Shown here in pieces: positions 6,582 through 15,096 of a stretch of 23,757 nucleotides of DNA; the stretch's first letter is position 1, and every line of letters begins with the position of its first letter. Where the stretch lies: assembly GCA_018500065.2 (NCBI GenBank), contig JAHBAO020000005.1, positions 1 through 23,757 of the forward strand, in the 5' to 3' direction. The position numbers and the translations under genes are program-made. This stretch comes from Octadecabacter sp. (lineage in GTDB: Bacteria; Pseudomonadota; Alphaproteobacteria; Rhodobacterales; Rhodobacteraceae). The notes under the pieces are model-generated. The model saw only the letters and a list, made by a program, of their open reading frames with translations. It was not told where the DNA came from and made no database searches.

Positions 6582-7528
6582 TAGAACGACCTCCCCTTGA
6601 ACAGACCTTGCGGACGCACGATCAGCATGACGACCATGATCGCAAAGGCGACGCCGGTTTTATAGCCCGGTGACAGCAACGGCGCGCCGCCGATCCACGG
6701 ATAGGCGCTGAGTTCTTCTGCAAGGCCGATGATCAGCCCGCCAGCAACGGCGCCATATGGTTTACCGATACCGCCTAAAATGGCGGCGGCGAACATGGGC
6801 AGCAGCATTCTGAAGCCCATAGTTGTCTCAAGCATCTGGGTGTCCATCACAAGAAAGACCCCAGCCGCCATCGCGCAAATACCGCCAACGATCCACGTGG
6901 CGCGGATCACATTGTCGACGTTGATGCCCGTGACGTGGGCCAGATCAGGGCTGTCAGACACCGCGCGCATGGCCTTGCCGATGCGGGTGCGGTTCAGCAA
7001 ATAGCCAAGGGCGACAACGATGATGAGCGTGCCCGCAAAGATAAACAGGTGCTTGTTGGGCATGATAATCATCGCGCCTATATTACCTGTGAAATCACGC
7101 AACGCTTCGTTTGGTTTGGCGATACCACGCACAAACGCGATCTGGTTTGGCCCCCAAATGACCTGCACCAATGAGCGGATAATCAACATCATACCAAAGG
7201 ACGCCATCACCACCTTGATCGTGTCTTCCTTGCGGAACGGCTTGTAGAAATAACGGTCCGTGCCGAGGAACAGCAGGATCACAAGGAACGTCGCGGGAAC
7301 CATCGCGACCAACGGGTGCAACGTCAGCCCCGCGTAACCCGCAATCGCCATGACGGTCCACGTGAGGTACGCACCGGACATCATGATTTCGCCGTGCGCG
7401 AAGTTGGCAAACCGCAAAATGCCGAATGTCAGCGTGATGCCGATCGCGCCAAGCGCGTAGATGCAGCCCAAGACCAAGCCCGGGATCAGGTAGAAGTTAA
7501 CGAATTCAAACAGATAAGCGTCCCACAT
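6581..7528 (-). CDS. livH: Branched-chain amino acid type ABC transporter permease LivH
   Basis: Partner permease of LivM. The 315-residue product has the usual LivH sequence: GLVLGCIYALGAIGITLTFGILRFANFAHGEIMM close to the N-terminus, and the coupling motif GKAMRAVSDSPDLAHVTGI near residue 185. The start is set at 7528 (ATG, MWDAYLFEF). The frame is open upstream to 7675, but that region lies inside the end of livF and encodes nothing like the family. The start is one base past the livF stop, so the two are coupled. About eight membrane helices are expected. Confidence 0.93.
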   Translation of the reverse strand: MWDAYLFEFVNFYLIPGLVLGCIYALGAIGITLTFGILRFANFAHGEIMMSGAYLTWTVMAIAGYAGLTLHPLVAMVPATFLVILLFLGTDRYFYKPFRKEDTIKVVMASFGMMLIIRSLVQVIWGPNQIAFVRGIAKPNEALRDFTGNIGAMIIMPNKHLFIFAGTLIIVVALGYLLNRTRIGKAMRAVSDSPDLAHVTGINVDNVIRATWIVGGICAMAAGVFLVMDTQMLETTMGFRMLLPMFAAAILGGIGKPYGAVAGGLIIGLAEELSAYPWIGGAPLLSPGYKTGVAFAIMVVMLIVRPQGLFKGRSF

Positions 7529-7529
7529 A

Positions 7530-8246
7530 TCAGTGACCCCCGCCCAAGAACATGCGTGCGATTTCGGGGTCAGCGGCAAGCCCCGCCCCCGTCCCCGTGT
7601 GACGGTTCGCACCATCCACCAGCACATAACCACGATCAGAAACGCCAAGCGCTTGCTTTGCGTTTTGTTCAACAATCAGAATCGGCACGCCGGTTTCCTT
7701 GATTTTTTGAATGGTTCCGAAGATTTCGCCGCGATATTTCGGCGACAGCCCAGCTGTTGGTTCATCCAGCAGCAAAATCTTGGCGTCTACCATCAGCGCC
7801 TTGGCCATTGCGACCATCTGACGTTGCCCGCCAGACAGCGAGCCGGCCGCCTGATTGCGCTTTTCCGCCAAATCGGGAAACAGCACATACATCTCTTCAA
7901 GGCGTTCTTCGACACCATTGGGCCGCGTCCATGCGCCCATCTCAAGATTCTCTTTCACCGAAAGGTTCACGAACACGTTGTTGGTTTGCGGCACATAAGA
8001 AATGCCCTTTTCGATGACCTTCTGCGCCGGTGTGTCGGTGATGTCTTCACCGTTCAATTCAACCGTTCCTTCGGTGATATTCAGCAGCCCCAGAACCGAT
8101 TTCATCGCAGTGGACTTCCCTGCACCGTTTGGCCCGATGATCGCGACGATCTCGTTCGGGTTCACAAACATCGACAGGTCATGCAGGATTTCAGTCTGGC
8201 CGTAGCCCGCTTTGAGGTTGTTGAGGGACAATACAGGCTGGGTCAT
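7530..8246 (-). CDS. livF: Branched-chain amino acid type ABC transporter ATP-binding protein LivF
   Basis: Cytoplasmic ATPase that powers the importer together with LivG. The 238-residue protein has Walker A GPNGAGKS (residues 38-45), the ABC signature LSGGQRQ near residue 138 and Walker B LLLDEP followed by the LivF-typical TAGLSP. The ATG overlaps the livG stop by four bases. Length and motifs are normal. The gene is the second in the operon and its stop lies one base before livH. Confidence 0.95.
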   Translation of the reverse strand: MTQPVLSLNNLKAGYGQTEILHDLSMFVNPNEIVAIIGPNGAGKSTAMKSVLGLLNITEGTVELNGEDITDTPAQKVIEKGISYVPQTNNVFVNLSVKENLEMGAWTRPNGVEERLEEMYVLFPDLAEKRNQAAGSLSGGQRQMVAMAKALMVDAKILLLDEPTAGLSPKYRGEIFGTIQKIKETGVPILIVEQNAKQALGVSDRGYVLVDGANRHTGTGAGLAADPEIARMFLGGGH

Positions 8247-9022
8247 ACGACTTCTCCGCCGAAATAGGCGTCGATGACGCGCTCGTCGTTGCGGACTTCG
8301 TCCATCGTGCCTTCCATCAGAACTTGGCCTTCTGCCAGCACGACGACCTTACCGCACAGCCGTGCGATCATGTCCATGTCGTGTTCGATTATGCAGAACG
8401 TGTACCCGCGTTCCTCATTTAATTGTTCAATCATTTCAGCGACTTTGCGCATTAGAGTGGGGTTTACCCCTGCCCCCGGTTCATCCAGCAGCACGACCTT
8501 ACTGTCGTTCATCATGGTGCGGCCGATCTCAAGCAGCTTTTTCTGACCACCGGACAGGTTGCCCGCCAGTTCTTCGCCAACATGGGTCAGCCCAAGAAAT
8601 TCGAGCGTGTCACGGGCCAGTTCAATCACCTCCGCTTCGCGTTTCTTAACGCGGCCGTTGGTGAACCAACTGGACCAGATGCTTTCGCCCGTCTGATCGG
8701 GCGCTGCGACCATCAGGTTTTCAAGCGACGTCATACGGGCGTATTCGTGTGATAGCTGAAACGTACGCATCAGGCCCTTGTGGTACAGCACATCCGTGCG
8801 CTGGCCCGTGATGTCCTCACCCAGCAAGGTGATCTTGCCAGCGGATGGCGGCAGCTCACCGGCAATCATATTGAAGGTTGTGGTTTTGCCAGCGCCGTTC
8901 GGGCCGATCAGCCCAACGATGTCGCCTTTGTTGACGTGAAAATCCACGCCGCGAACGGCGTGCAAACCACCAAAGTTCTTTGCCAACCCAGCTACGCTGA
9001 GGACAACCTCATTTGCAGACAT
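8243..9022 (-). CDS. livG: Branched-chain amino acid type ABC transporter ATP-binding protein LivG
   Basis: First gene of the liv operon and second ATPase of the importer. The 259-residue protein has Walker A GPNGAGKT (residues 40-47), signature LSGGQKK and Walker B VVLLDEP followed by GAGVNP, plus the LivG-type C-terminus with HDMDMIARLCGKVVVLAEGQ. The ATG at 9022 is preferred to an in-frame GTG at 9028 because AGAGGG lies five bases upstream of the ATG. The upstream region up to the katG terminator contains three inverted repeats that may hold the operon's control sites. Confidence 0.95.
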   Translation of the reverse strand: MSANEVVLSVAGLAKNFGGLHAVRGVDFHVNKGDIVGLIGPNGAGKTTTFNMIAGELPPSAGKITLLGEDITGQRTDVLYHKGLMRTFQLSHEYARMTSLENLMVAAPDQTGESIWSSWFTNGRVKKREAEVIELARDTLEFLGLTHVGEELAGNLSGGQKKLLEIGRTMMNDSKVVLLDEPGAGVNPTLMRKVAEMIEQLNEERGYTFCIIEHDMDMIARLCGKVVVLAEGQVLMEGTMDEVRNDERVIDAYFGGEVV

Positions 9023-9068
9023 TAGCACCCTCTCCCAAAGTCGCGCACGCTTTGTTGTTTGGGGTGGA

Positions 9069-9082
9069 TGTGCACGTGCACA
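9069..9082. promoter_or_regulatory. Perfect 14-base palindrome upstream of livG
   Basis: TGTGCACGTGCACA reads the same on both strands and lies 46 bases before the livG ATG. Position and symmetry suit an operator for a dimeric regulator of the liv operon. No regulator can be named from the sequence. Confidence 0.4.
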
Positions 9083-9107
9083 CCGTGCTTATCCCTCAAA
9101 GCGGCTG

Positions 9108-9124
9108 GCAGGTTGCTAACCTGC
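9108..9124. promoter_or_regulatory. Inverted repeat upstream of livG
   Basis: GCAGGTT (9108-9114) and AACCTGC (9118-9124) form a perfect seven-base repeat with a three-base centre. It lies about 85 bases before livG. It could be an operator or a leader hairpin. Confidence 0.35.
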
Positions 9125-9150
9125 GGCAATTTGGTTGTCCACGGCGAATT

Positions 9151-9167
9151 GCAGTCGTTTCGACTGC
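9151..9167. repeat. Inverted repeat between katG and livG
   Basis: GCAGTCG (9151-9157) and CGACTGC (9161-9167) pair perfectly around TTT. No U run follows on the minus strand, so it is not a clear terminator. It lies between the katG terminator and the livG-proximal palindromes. Confidence 0.35.
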
Positions 9168-9187
9168 GTTTCGTGGCGTCACAACGC

Positions 9188-9213
9188 AAAACGGCGCCCC
9201 GAGTGGGACGCCG
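9188..9213 (-). terminator. Intrinsic terminator of katG
   Basis: On the minus strand a nine-base-pair stem (complement of 9205-9213 with 9192-9200, one wobble, loop ACTC) is followed directly by four U (complement of 9188-9191). It starts about 20 bases after the katG stop. Confidence 0.85.
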
Positions 9214-9233
9214 CTTGTCTTATGTTTGGTGGA

Positions 9234-11417
9234 TTAGTGCAGATCGAAGCGATCAAGCTCCATCACTTTGACCCATGCAGCCACGAAATCTGTGATGAAC
9301 TTGTCACCCGCATCCGCGCTTGCATAGACTTCCGCCAGTGAGCGCAAGATCGAGTTTGACCCGAACACCAGATCAACGGTCGTCGCGGTCCATTTCACAT
9401 CACCACCGCTGCGTGCGCGGCCTTCGATGATGTCGCCGTTCTCAGTCCAGACCGTCCCCATATCGAGCAGGTTGGTGAAGAACGACTGATCCAGCGTACC
9501 GACAGTGTCTGTGAGAACCCCGTGCTTTGAACCACCCGTGTTCGCGCCGATCACACGCAAGCCACCAATCAGCACCGTCATTTCCGGCGCTGTTAACGTG
9601 AGCAATTGCGCACGATCGATCAGGTGTTCCGCCGACGACCGCGTTGCGCCCGCTTTGATAAAGTTGCGGAAACCGTCTGCCTTTGGCTCTAGCCAAGCGT
9701 AGCTTTCCACGTCTGTGTCGGCTTGGCTGGCGTCCGTGCGGCCCGCGTTGAACGGTACTGTGATGGTTTTGCCAGCGGCCTTGGCCGCCATTTCAACACC
9801 GACAGACCCAGCCAGCACAATGGTATCAGCGAGCGACACAGGCGTGCCGAATGCGCTGCGCACGTCTTCCAGTTTCGCAAGCACAGATGCCAGTGCCTTC
9901 GGGTCGTTCACTTCCCAATCCTTGGCTGGGTTCAAACGCACGCGTGCGCCGTTGGCCCCGCCGCGCTTGTCAGAGCCACGGAAGGATGCCGCAGAGGCCC
10001 AAGCGGTGGACACCATTTCAGCCGCAGTCAGGCCAGACGACGCAATCGCCGTCTTCAACGCATCAACATCAGCGCCAGAAATCAACGGGTGGTCCACCGC
10101 AGGCACGGGGTCCTGCCAGCTTTCCGCCGTTGCTGGAACATACTTGCCGAGGCCCAGTTCATAAGGCCCCATGTCGCGGTGGGTCAGCTTATACCAAGCC
10201 TTGGCGAACGCTTTGGCGAACTTGTCTGGGTTGGCATGAAAATCACGGCTGATCTTTTCGTAGGCCGGGTCCATCCGCATCGCCATGTCAGCGGTCGTCA
10301 TCATCAGCGGTACATTGCCGTTGCCGTCCACCTGTGGCGCTTGCTGTGCGCCTTCGGTTTTTGGTGTCCACTGGTTTGCACCGGCAGGGGATTTCGTCAG
10401 TTCCCATTCGTAGTCAAACAGCACGTCGAAATAGGAATTGTCCCATGTTGTTGGCGTTGGCGTCCACGGGCCTTCAATGCCGGATGTGATGGTGTCAACA
10501 CCCTTGCCGGATCCGAACGAGTTGGTCCAGCCAAGGCCCATTTCAATCAAGGACGCGCCTTCTGGTTCAGCACCAACATGCGCATCCGGGTCACCCGCGC
10601 CGTGTGCCTTACCAAACGTATGACCACCAGCCACAAGTGCCACGGTTTCTTCGTCGTTCATCGCCATTTTCGCGAAGGTTTCACGCACATCATGGGCGGA
10701 CAGCAAAGGGTCGGGATTGCCCATCGGGCCTTCGGGGTTCACGTAAATCAGGCCCATTTGTACGGCACCCAGTTCACCAATCAATTCGCGATTGTCTTGC
10801 TTGTAACGCTCGGAATCATCGCCAAGCCATTCGGTTTCTGGACCCCAATAGATGTCTTCTTCAGGCTCCCAAATATCAGCGCGACCACCGGCAAAGCCGT
10901 GGGTTTCAAAGCCCATGCTTTCAAGTGCGACATTGCCCGTCAGGATCATCAAATCCGCCCAGCTGAGCGCCGCGCCGTATTTGGCTTTGATTGGCCACAA
11001 CAGACGACGCGCTTTGTCGAGGTTGCCGTTGTCCGGCCATGAGTTCAGCGGCGCAAAGCGCTGTGAGCCGGACCCTGCACCGCCACGGCCATCACCCACA
11101 CGGTACGTGCCCGCAGAATGCCACGCCATGCGAATAAAGAACGGGCCATAATGCCCGTAATCCGCTGGCCACCAGTCTTGGCTGTCGGTCATCAACGCCG
11201 TGAGGTCAGCGATCACCGCATCCAGATCAAGGCCTTTGAAGGCTTCGGCGTAATCAAACGCGCCGCCCATCGGATTGCCCTGTGGTCCGTTCTGGCTCAG
11301 GGGTTTCAGGTTCAATGAATTTGGCCACCATCCATTGTTGGCGATAGACCCTATTTCTTGTGATGAGCCGTGGTCAAACGGGCATTTGCCGCCTGTATCT
11401 TTTGGTGAACCGTCCAT
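9234..11417 (-). CDS. katG: Catalase-peroxidase
   Basis: Bifunctional haem enzyme that breaks down hydrogen peroxide and also has peroxidase activity. The 727-residue length is standard for two-domain KatG. The active N-terminal half has the distal site Arg96, Trp99 and His100 (FIRMAWHSAGTYR), Tyr225 (LIYVNPEGP) and Met251, so the Trp-Tyr-Met crosslink residues are all present. The proximal haem ligand is His266 (VAGGHTFGKAHG). The C-terminal half is the degenerate second copy. The ATG at 11417 is chosen because GGGAG precedes it; the longer open frame to 11468 lacks family similarity. It is divergent from oxyR, which makes peroxide-induced expression likely, and it is closed by its own terminator. 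Confidence 0.98.
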   Translation of the reverse strand: MDGSPKDTGGKCPFDHGSSQEIGSIANNGWWPNSLNLKPLSQNGPQGNPMGGAFDYAEAFKGLDLDAVIADLTALMTDSQDWWPADYGHYGPFFIRMAWHSAGTYRVGDGRGGAGSGSQRFAPLNSWPDNGNLDKARRLLWPIKAKYGAALSWADLMILTGNVALESMGFETHGFAGGRADIWEPEEDIYWGPETEWLGDDSERYKQDNRELIGELGAVQMGLIYVNPEGPMGNPDPLLSAHDVRETFAKMAMNDEETVALVAGGHTFGKAHGAGDPDAHVGAEPEGASLIEMGLGWTNSFGSGKGVDTITSGIEGPWTPTPTTWDNSYFDVLFDYEWELTKSPAGANQWTPKTEGAQQAPQVDGNGNVPLMMTTADMAMRMDPAYEKISRDFHANPDKFAKAFAKAWYKLTHRDMGPYELGLGKYVPATAESWQDPVPAVDHPLISGADVDALKTAIASSGLTAAEMVSTAWASAASFRGSDKRGGANGARVRLNPAKDWEVNDPKALASVLAKLEDVRSAFGTPVSLADTIVLAGSVGVEMAAKAAGKTITVPFNAGRTDASQADTDVESYAWLEPKADGFRNFIKAGATRSSAEHLIDRAQLLTLTAPEMTVLIGGLRVIGANTGGSKHGVLTDTVGTLDQSFFTNLLDMGTVWTENGDIIEGRARSGGDVKWTATTVDLVFGSNSILRSLAEVYASADAGDKFITDFVAAWVKVMELDRFDLH

Positions 11418-11493
11418 GATGAATCTCCCTTGGTGTGCATTTGGCGTCACTCTATCGAGCCAACGCAATTAGTTTAAGTGGTATTTTCTGATC

Positions 11494-11514
11494 AACTTGA
11501 TAAGTTTGACTTAT
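11494..11514. promoter_or_regulatory. Overlapping LysR-type dyads between katG and oxyR
   Basis: AACTT-GAT-AAGTT (11494-11506) overlaps ATAAGT-TTG-ACTTAT (11500-11514). The second contains the T-N11-A layout typical of LysR-type sites (11501-11513) and runs into the oxyR start codon. OxyR binding here could repress its own gene and activate katG, whose start is about 80-100 bases away. This is inference from symmetry and position. Confidence 0.5.
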
Positions 11515-12421
11515 GATGAATCTAACTCTTAAACAGCTTCGCTATTTTGAGGCCTTGATCCAGCACCAACACTTCGGCCATGCCGCAGATGCGAGCGGGA
11601 TTTCGCAGCCAGCCTTGTCGATGCAGATCAAGGAGTTGGAAGAAAGCCTTGGGGTGCCACTGTTCGAACGCGCGGCCCGACAAGTTCGTTTGACGCGGTT
11701 TGGCGAAGACCTTGCGCCACGGGTGCGCGAGATTTTGCGCAATGTCGGTGAGGTTGAGGACATGGCCCGCCTTGCGCAACACAATATGTCGGGGCGTTTA
11801 CGCATTGGCGTGATTCCAACGATTGCACCATACCTACTGCCCACGTTCATTGGCCATCTGACGCAGAACCATCCGACACTTGATGTGCACATCCGTGAGA
11901 CGCTGACGCCGCGCCTGATTGCCGAACTTGCCGATGGTAAAATCGATACCGCCATTGTCGCCCTGCCGGTGTCTGAACCCGCATTTGAAGAGGTGACGAT
12001 CTTTGAGGAAGACTTTGTACTCGTGCGACCTGAACGTGATGCGGCGCGCCCGGTTCCAAGTGCGGCAGACCTACAGCTCATGCAGCTTTTGCTGCTTGAG
12101 GAAGGGCATTGTTTTCGCGATCAGGCGCTGTCGTTTTGCAATATCCGTTCGTCCCTGCCGCGCGAGGGGTTGGATGGGTCATCCCTAACGACGCTGGTGC
12201 AACTGGTGGCCGCGGGCCTTGGCGTGACGTTGATCCCGCAAATGGCAGTGTCCGTTGAAACGCGATCAGCGGCGGTGTCCGTGGCGCAGTTTCCCACGCC
12301 AAGCCCTAAGCGTAAAATCGGGATGATCTGGCGCAAGACATCCCCCCTCGCCGACCAGTTTCACCAGATCGCTAGCATCGTTGAAACCGCAGCCGCAGGA
12401 TTGCGCTATCCGACTTTATAA
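11513..12421 (+). CDS. oxyR: Hydrogen peroxide-sensing regulator OxyR (LysR family)
   Basis: LysR-type transcription regulator that turns on peroxide defence genes. The 302-residue protein has an N-terminal winged helix-turn-helix (about residues 4-63, with ISQPALSMQIKELEESLG) and a periplasmic-binding-like sensor domain. Cys200 (EEGHCFRD) and Cys209 (LSFCN) sit nine residues apart, matching the redox pair Cys199 and Cys208 of E. coli OxyR, which separates it from generic LysR proteins. Two adjacent ATG codons (11513 and 11516) are possible starts; no strong ribosome site precedes either. It is divergent from katG and overlaps the convergent aminotransferase gene by 16 bases at its 3-prime end. 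Confidence 0.95.
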   Translation: MMNLTLKQLRYFEALIQHQHFGHAADASGISQPALSMQIKELEESLGVPLFERAARQVRLTRFGEDLAPRVREILRNVGEVEDMARLAQHNMSGRLRIGVIPTIAPYLLPTFIGHLTQNHPTLDVHIRETLTPRLIAELADGKIDTAIVALPVSEPAFEEVTIFEEDFVLVRPERDAARPVPSAADLQLMQLLLLEEGHCFRDQALSFCNIRSSLPREGLDGSSLTTLVQLVAAGLGVTLIPQMAVSVETRSAAVSVAQFPTPSPKRKIGMIWRKTSPLADQFHQIASIVETAAAGLRYPTL

Positions 12422-13803
12422 AGCCCCTCGGCTTTGATCTGATCAAAGGTTTCGTCGAGCGATTTGAGCGCGCGTTCAATAAGGGTGTCGATCTCGGCTT
12501 TTGAAATCACCAATGGCGGAGAGATGATCATGCGGTCGCCAACATGACGCATCACAAGGCCATTGGCAAAACAGCGTGTCCGGCACGCGAGGCCAACAGT
12601 GCCAGCATCCGCCGCAAACTTGGCGCGGCTGTCTTTGTGCGGTGTCAGCGCGATGGACCCCATCATCCCGACGATCTTGGCCTCACCGACAAGGGGGTGC
12701 GCAGTCAGGGATTCCCACTTCGTTTTCAGGTATGGGCCCGTGTCTTGGGCAACGGTTTCAACGATCTTTTCCTCTTGCAGGATGCGCAGGTTTTCTAAGG
12801 CAACAGCACAGGCCACCGGATGGCCAGAGTAAGTATAGCCGTGGTTGAAATCCCCCGCGTGCGCGATTGTGTCAGCGATCTCGTCACAAACCAAAGACCC
12901 GCCAATCGGCGCATAGCCCGACGACAAGCCTTTGGCGATGGTTATGATATGCGGGCGGATGCCGTAGTATTCTGAGCCAAACCAATGCCCCGTGCGCCCA
13001 AAGCCGCAAATGACCTCATCCGCGATCAGCAAGATGCCATGTTCATCACAGATGCGCTGGATTTCCGGCCAGTAGCTAGAGGGTGGAACAATGACGCCCC
13101 CTGCCCCTTGCACGGGTTCTGCGATAAAGGCCGCGACGCGGTCCGCACCAAGTTCATGGATCGCCGCCTCAAGCTGGCGTGCGCGCTCCAGGCCGAATTC
13201 TTCTGGCGTCTTGTCACCGCCTTCTGACCACCAATCAGGTTGGTCGATATGGTGAATACCCGGGATAACTGGCACACCTTGGTTTTGCATGCCCGACATC
13301 CCCCCAAGTGAGCCACCACCAAGCGTTGAGCCATGATAGGCGTTGTGGCGGCTGATGATGATGTTCTTGTTCGGCTGCCCTTTGATCGCCCAGTAATGGC
13401 GCACAAGGCGGATGTTGGTGTCGTTCGCCTCGGACCCGGAACCGGCATAGAAAACATGGTTCAGATCGCGCGGCGCGAGGTCCGCCAGTTTGGCAGACAG
13501 CGCGATCACGGGCACATGGCTGGTCTGGAAGAAGGTGTTGTAATACGGCAATTCCTTCATCTGACGCGCGGCGGCATCAGCGAGTTCATGTCGGCCATAG
13601 CCGATGTTCACGCACCAAAGACCCGCCATTGCATCAAGAATTTGGTGCCCTTCGCTGTCCGTAAGCGTTACCCCATCAGCGCCCGTGATGATGCGCGCGC
13701 CGGTTTTGGCCAGATCAGCGCCAGCGGTAAACGGATGCATGTGGTGTGCGGCGTCCAGCGCCTGCAATTCAGCCGTCGGCATATGGTTTGAAATCACGTT
13801 CAT
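12406..13803 (-). CDS. spuC: Class III aminotransferase, putrescine-pyruvate type
   Basis: PLP-dependent transaminase. It closely resembles Pseudomonas SpuC, which moves the amino group of putrescine to pyruvate as the first step of putrescine degradation. Visible features: DAMAGLWCVNIGYGR near residue 57, PLP phosphate site GSGSEANDT (121-129), YHGST, Asp262 (LIADEVICGFGRTG) that holds the PLP pyridine, and the Schiff-base Lys291 (TIAKGLSSGY). The 465-residue length is normal. The ATG at 13803 has AGGA upstream; ATG at 13782 is an alternative. It is divergent from potFGHI, which supports a polyamine substrate, but related omega-amino acid transaminases act on beta-alanine or other amines, so the specificity is inferred. 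Confidence 0.85.
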   Translation of the reverse strand: MNVISNHMPTAELQALDAAHHMHPFTAGADLAKTGARIITGADGVTLTDSEGHQILDAMAGLWCVNIGYGRHELADAAARQMKELPYYNTFFQTSHVPVIALSAKLADLAPRDLNHVFYAGSGSEANDTNIRLVRHYWAIKGQPNKNIIISRHNAYHGSTLGGGSLGGMSGMQNQGVPVIPGIHHIDQPDWWSEGGDKTPEEFGLERARQLEAAIHELGADRVAAFIAEPVQGAGGVIVPPSSYWPEIQRICDEHGILLIADEVICGFGRTGHWFGSEYYGIRPHIITIAKGLSSGYAPIGGSLVCDEIADTIAHAGDFNHGYTYSGHPVACAVALENLRILQEEKIVETVAQDTGPYLKTKWESLTAHPLVGEAKIVGMMGSIALTPHKDSRAKFAADAGTVGLACRTRCFANGLVMRHVGDRMIISPPLVISKAEIDTLIERALKSLDETFDQIKAEGLYKVG

Positions 13804-13998
13804 GAGGAAGTCCTATGATAAGATGGTGTGCGCCGAACGCGCGTTTCGGGTCACAGTATGCCGACTAAGCGCTGTGTCAATTGCCCTTGATTTGACGCGA
13901 ACACTCTTCGTTCAGGCTATATTGCCAATCTCTCAATCGCTCATCATAGTATTTTGCAGAGACGGGATAACCCGCCATCCAAACGACAGGGAAACTAC
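13804..13998. promoter_or_regulatory. Divergent promoter region between spuC and potF
   Basis: This 195-base spacer must hold the start signals for both transcription units. On the plus strand TTGACG (13892-13897) is followed 19 bases later by CTATAT, a weak sigma-70-like pair. A small hairpin CGGG-ATAA-CCCG lies at 13973-13984, just before the potF ribosome site AGGGA. No named operator was recognised. Confidence 0.35.
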
Positions 13999-15087
13999 AT
14001 GAAAAACGCATATCTCCTTTCCGGCATTGCAGCCCTCGCCCTTGTGGCAGGTTCCGCGACTGCCGAAGAAGTTCGGGTCTACAACTGGTCCGACTATATC
14101 GACGAAGACCTGCTGGCGCAGTTCGAAGAGGAAACCGGCATTGACCTGATTTATGACGTGTTTGATTCCAACGAAGTGCTTGAAACTAAAATGCTTTCAG
14201 GCGGCTCTGGTTATGACGTGGTTGTGCCGTCGGGTACATTCCTGCAGCGCCAGATTGTTGCTGGAGCGTTCCAAACGCTTGATCAATCCCAACTGTCAAA
14301 CGCTGGTAACATGTGGGACGTGGTCTCAAGCCGCACGGAACAATACGACCCAGAGAATGCCTATTCGATCAACTACATGTGGGGCACGACTGGTATCGGC
14401 GTGAACGTGGGCCGCGTGCAAGAAGTGCTTGGCGAAGATGCTCCAATTGACAGCTGGGACCTCGTTTTTGACCCAGCAAACATGGAAAAGCTGGCCGAAT
14501 GCGGTGTTCATTTCCTTGATGCACCCGCTGAGATGATCCCCGCTGCGTTGAACTATATCGGTGAAGATCCAAACAGCCACGACCCGGACGTTATCGCGAA
14601 GGCTGCCGACGTATTTGACGCGGTTCGCCCCTTTATTCAGAAGTTTAACAGCAGCGCGTACATAAACGGCTTGGCCAACGGCGACATTTGCGTTGCTGTG
14701 GGTTGGTCAGGTGACGTTCTGCAAGCACGAGATCGTGCTGCCGAAGCGGACAATGGTGTAGAAATTGCATATAACGTCCCGATCGAAGGTGCGCAGATGT
14801 GGTTTGACCAAATGGCAATCCCTGTGGATGCACCAAACGTTGAAGGTGCGCACAAGTTCCTGAACTTCATCATGGACGCGCAAAACATGGCTGCCGCTTC
14901 CAATTACGTTTATTATGCAAACGGAAACCTGGCGTCACAGGAACACCTGATCGAAGACGTGATCGGTGATGTCGCGATCTATCCAGATGCGGCGACACTG
15001 GACAACCTGTTCACAACCACGCCGTATGACGCACGCGTGCAGCGTGTTGTGACGCGCCTGTGGACAACTGTTAAGTCCGGCCAATAA
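13999..15087 (+). CDS. potF: Putrescine ABC transporter, periplasmic binding protein
   Basis: Periplasmic binding protein for polyamines. The 362-residue precursor starts with a signal peptide (cleavage likely after SATA, residue 22). The residues known to contact putrescine in E. coli PotF are conserved in context: the VYNWSDYI motif (Trp30, Ser31, Asp32), Ser in DVVVPSGTF, Trp and Asp in VGWSGDV, and Asp in MWFDQMA. DVFDSNEVLE and DAPAEMIPAALNYIG also match. This favours putrescine over spermidine. The ATG at 13999 is chosen because it begins the signal peptide and has AGGGA upstream; the frame is open to 13954. It is the first gene of potFGHI. Confidence 0.93.
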   Translation: MKNAYLLSGIAALALVAGSATAEEVRVYNWSDYIDEDLLAQFEEETGIDLIYDVFDSNEVLETKMLSGGSGYDVVVPSGTFLQRQIVAGAFQTLDQSQLSNAGNMWDVVSSRTEQYDPENAYSINYMWGTTGIGVNVGRVQEVLGEDAPIDSWDLVFDPANMEKLAECGVHFLDAPAEMIPAALNYIGEDPNSHDPDVIAKAADVFDAVRPFIQKFNSSAYINGLANGDICVAVGWSGDVLQARDRAAEADNGVEIAYNVPIEGAQMWFDQMAIPVDAPNVEGAHKFLNFIMDAQNMAAASNYVYYANGNLASQEHLIEDVIGDVAIYPDAATLDNLFTTTPYDARVQRVVTRLWTTVKSGQ

Positions 15088-15096
15088 GCGATTGAT

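Noticed and set aside
7529..7675. N-terminal extension of LivH by 49 residues.
   Set aside because: The extension lies in the end of livF, is basic and Cys-containing, and does not resemble LivH; the ATG at 7528 gives the family start.
7533..8267. A 244-codon plus-strand frame opposite livF.
   Set aside because: It mirrors livF, which has all ABC motifs, and shows no domain of its own.
9723..11042. A 439-codon open frame on the plus strand opposite katG.
   Set aside because: It lies fully inside katG, has no ribosome site or recognisable domain, and long antisense frames are common in GC-rich coding sequence.
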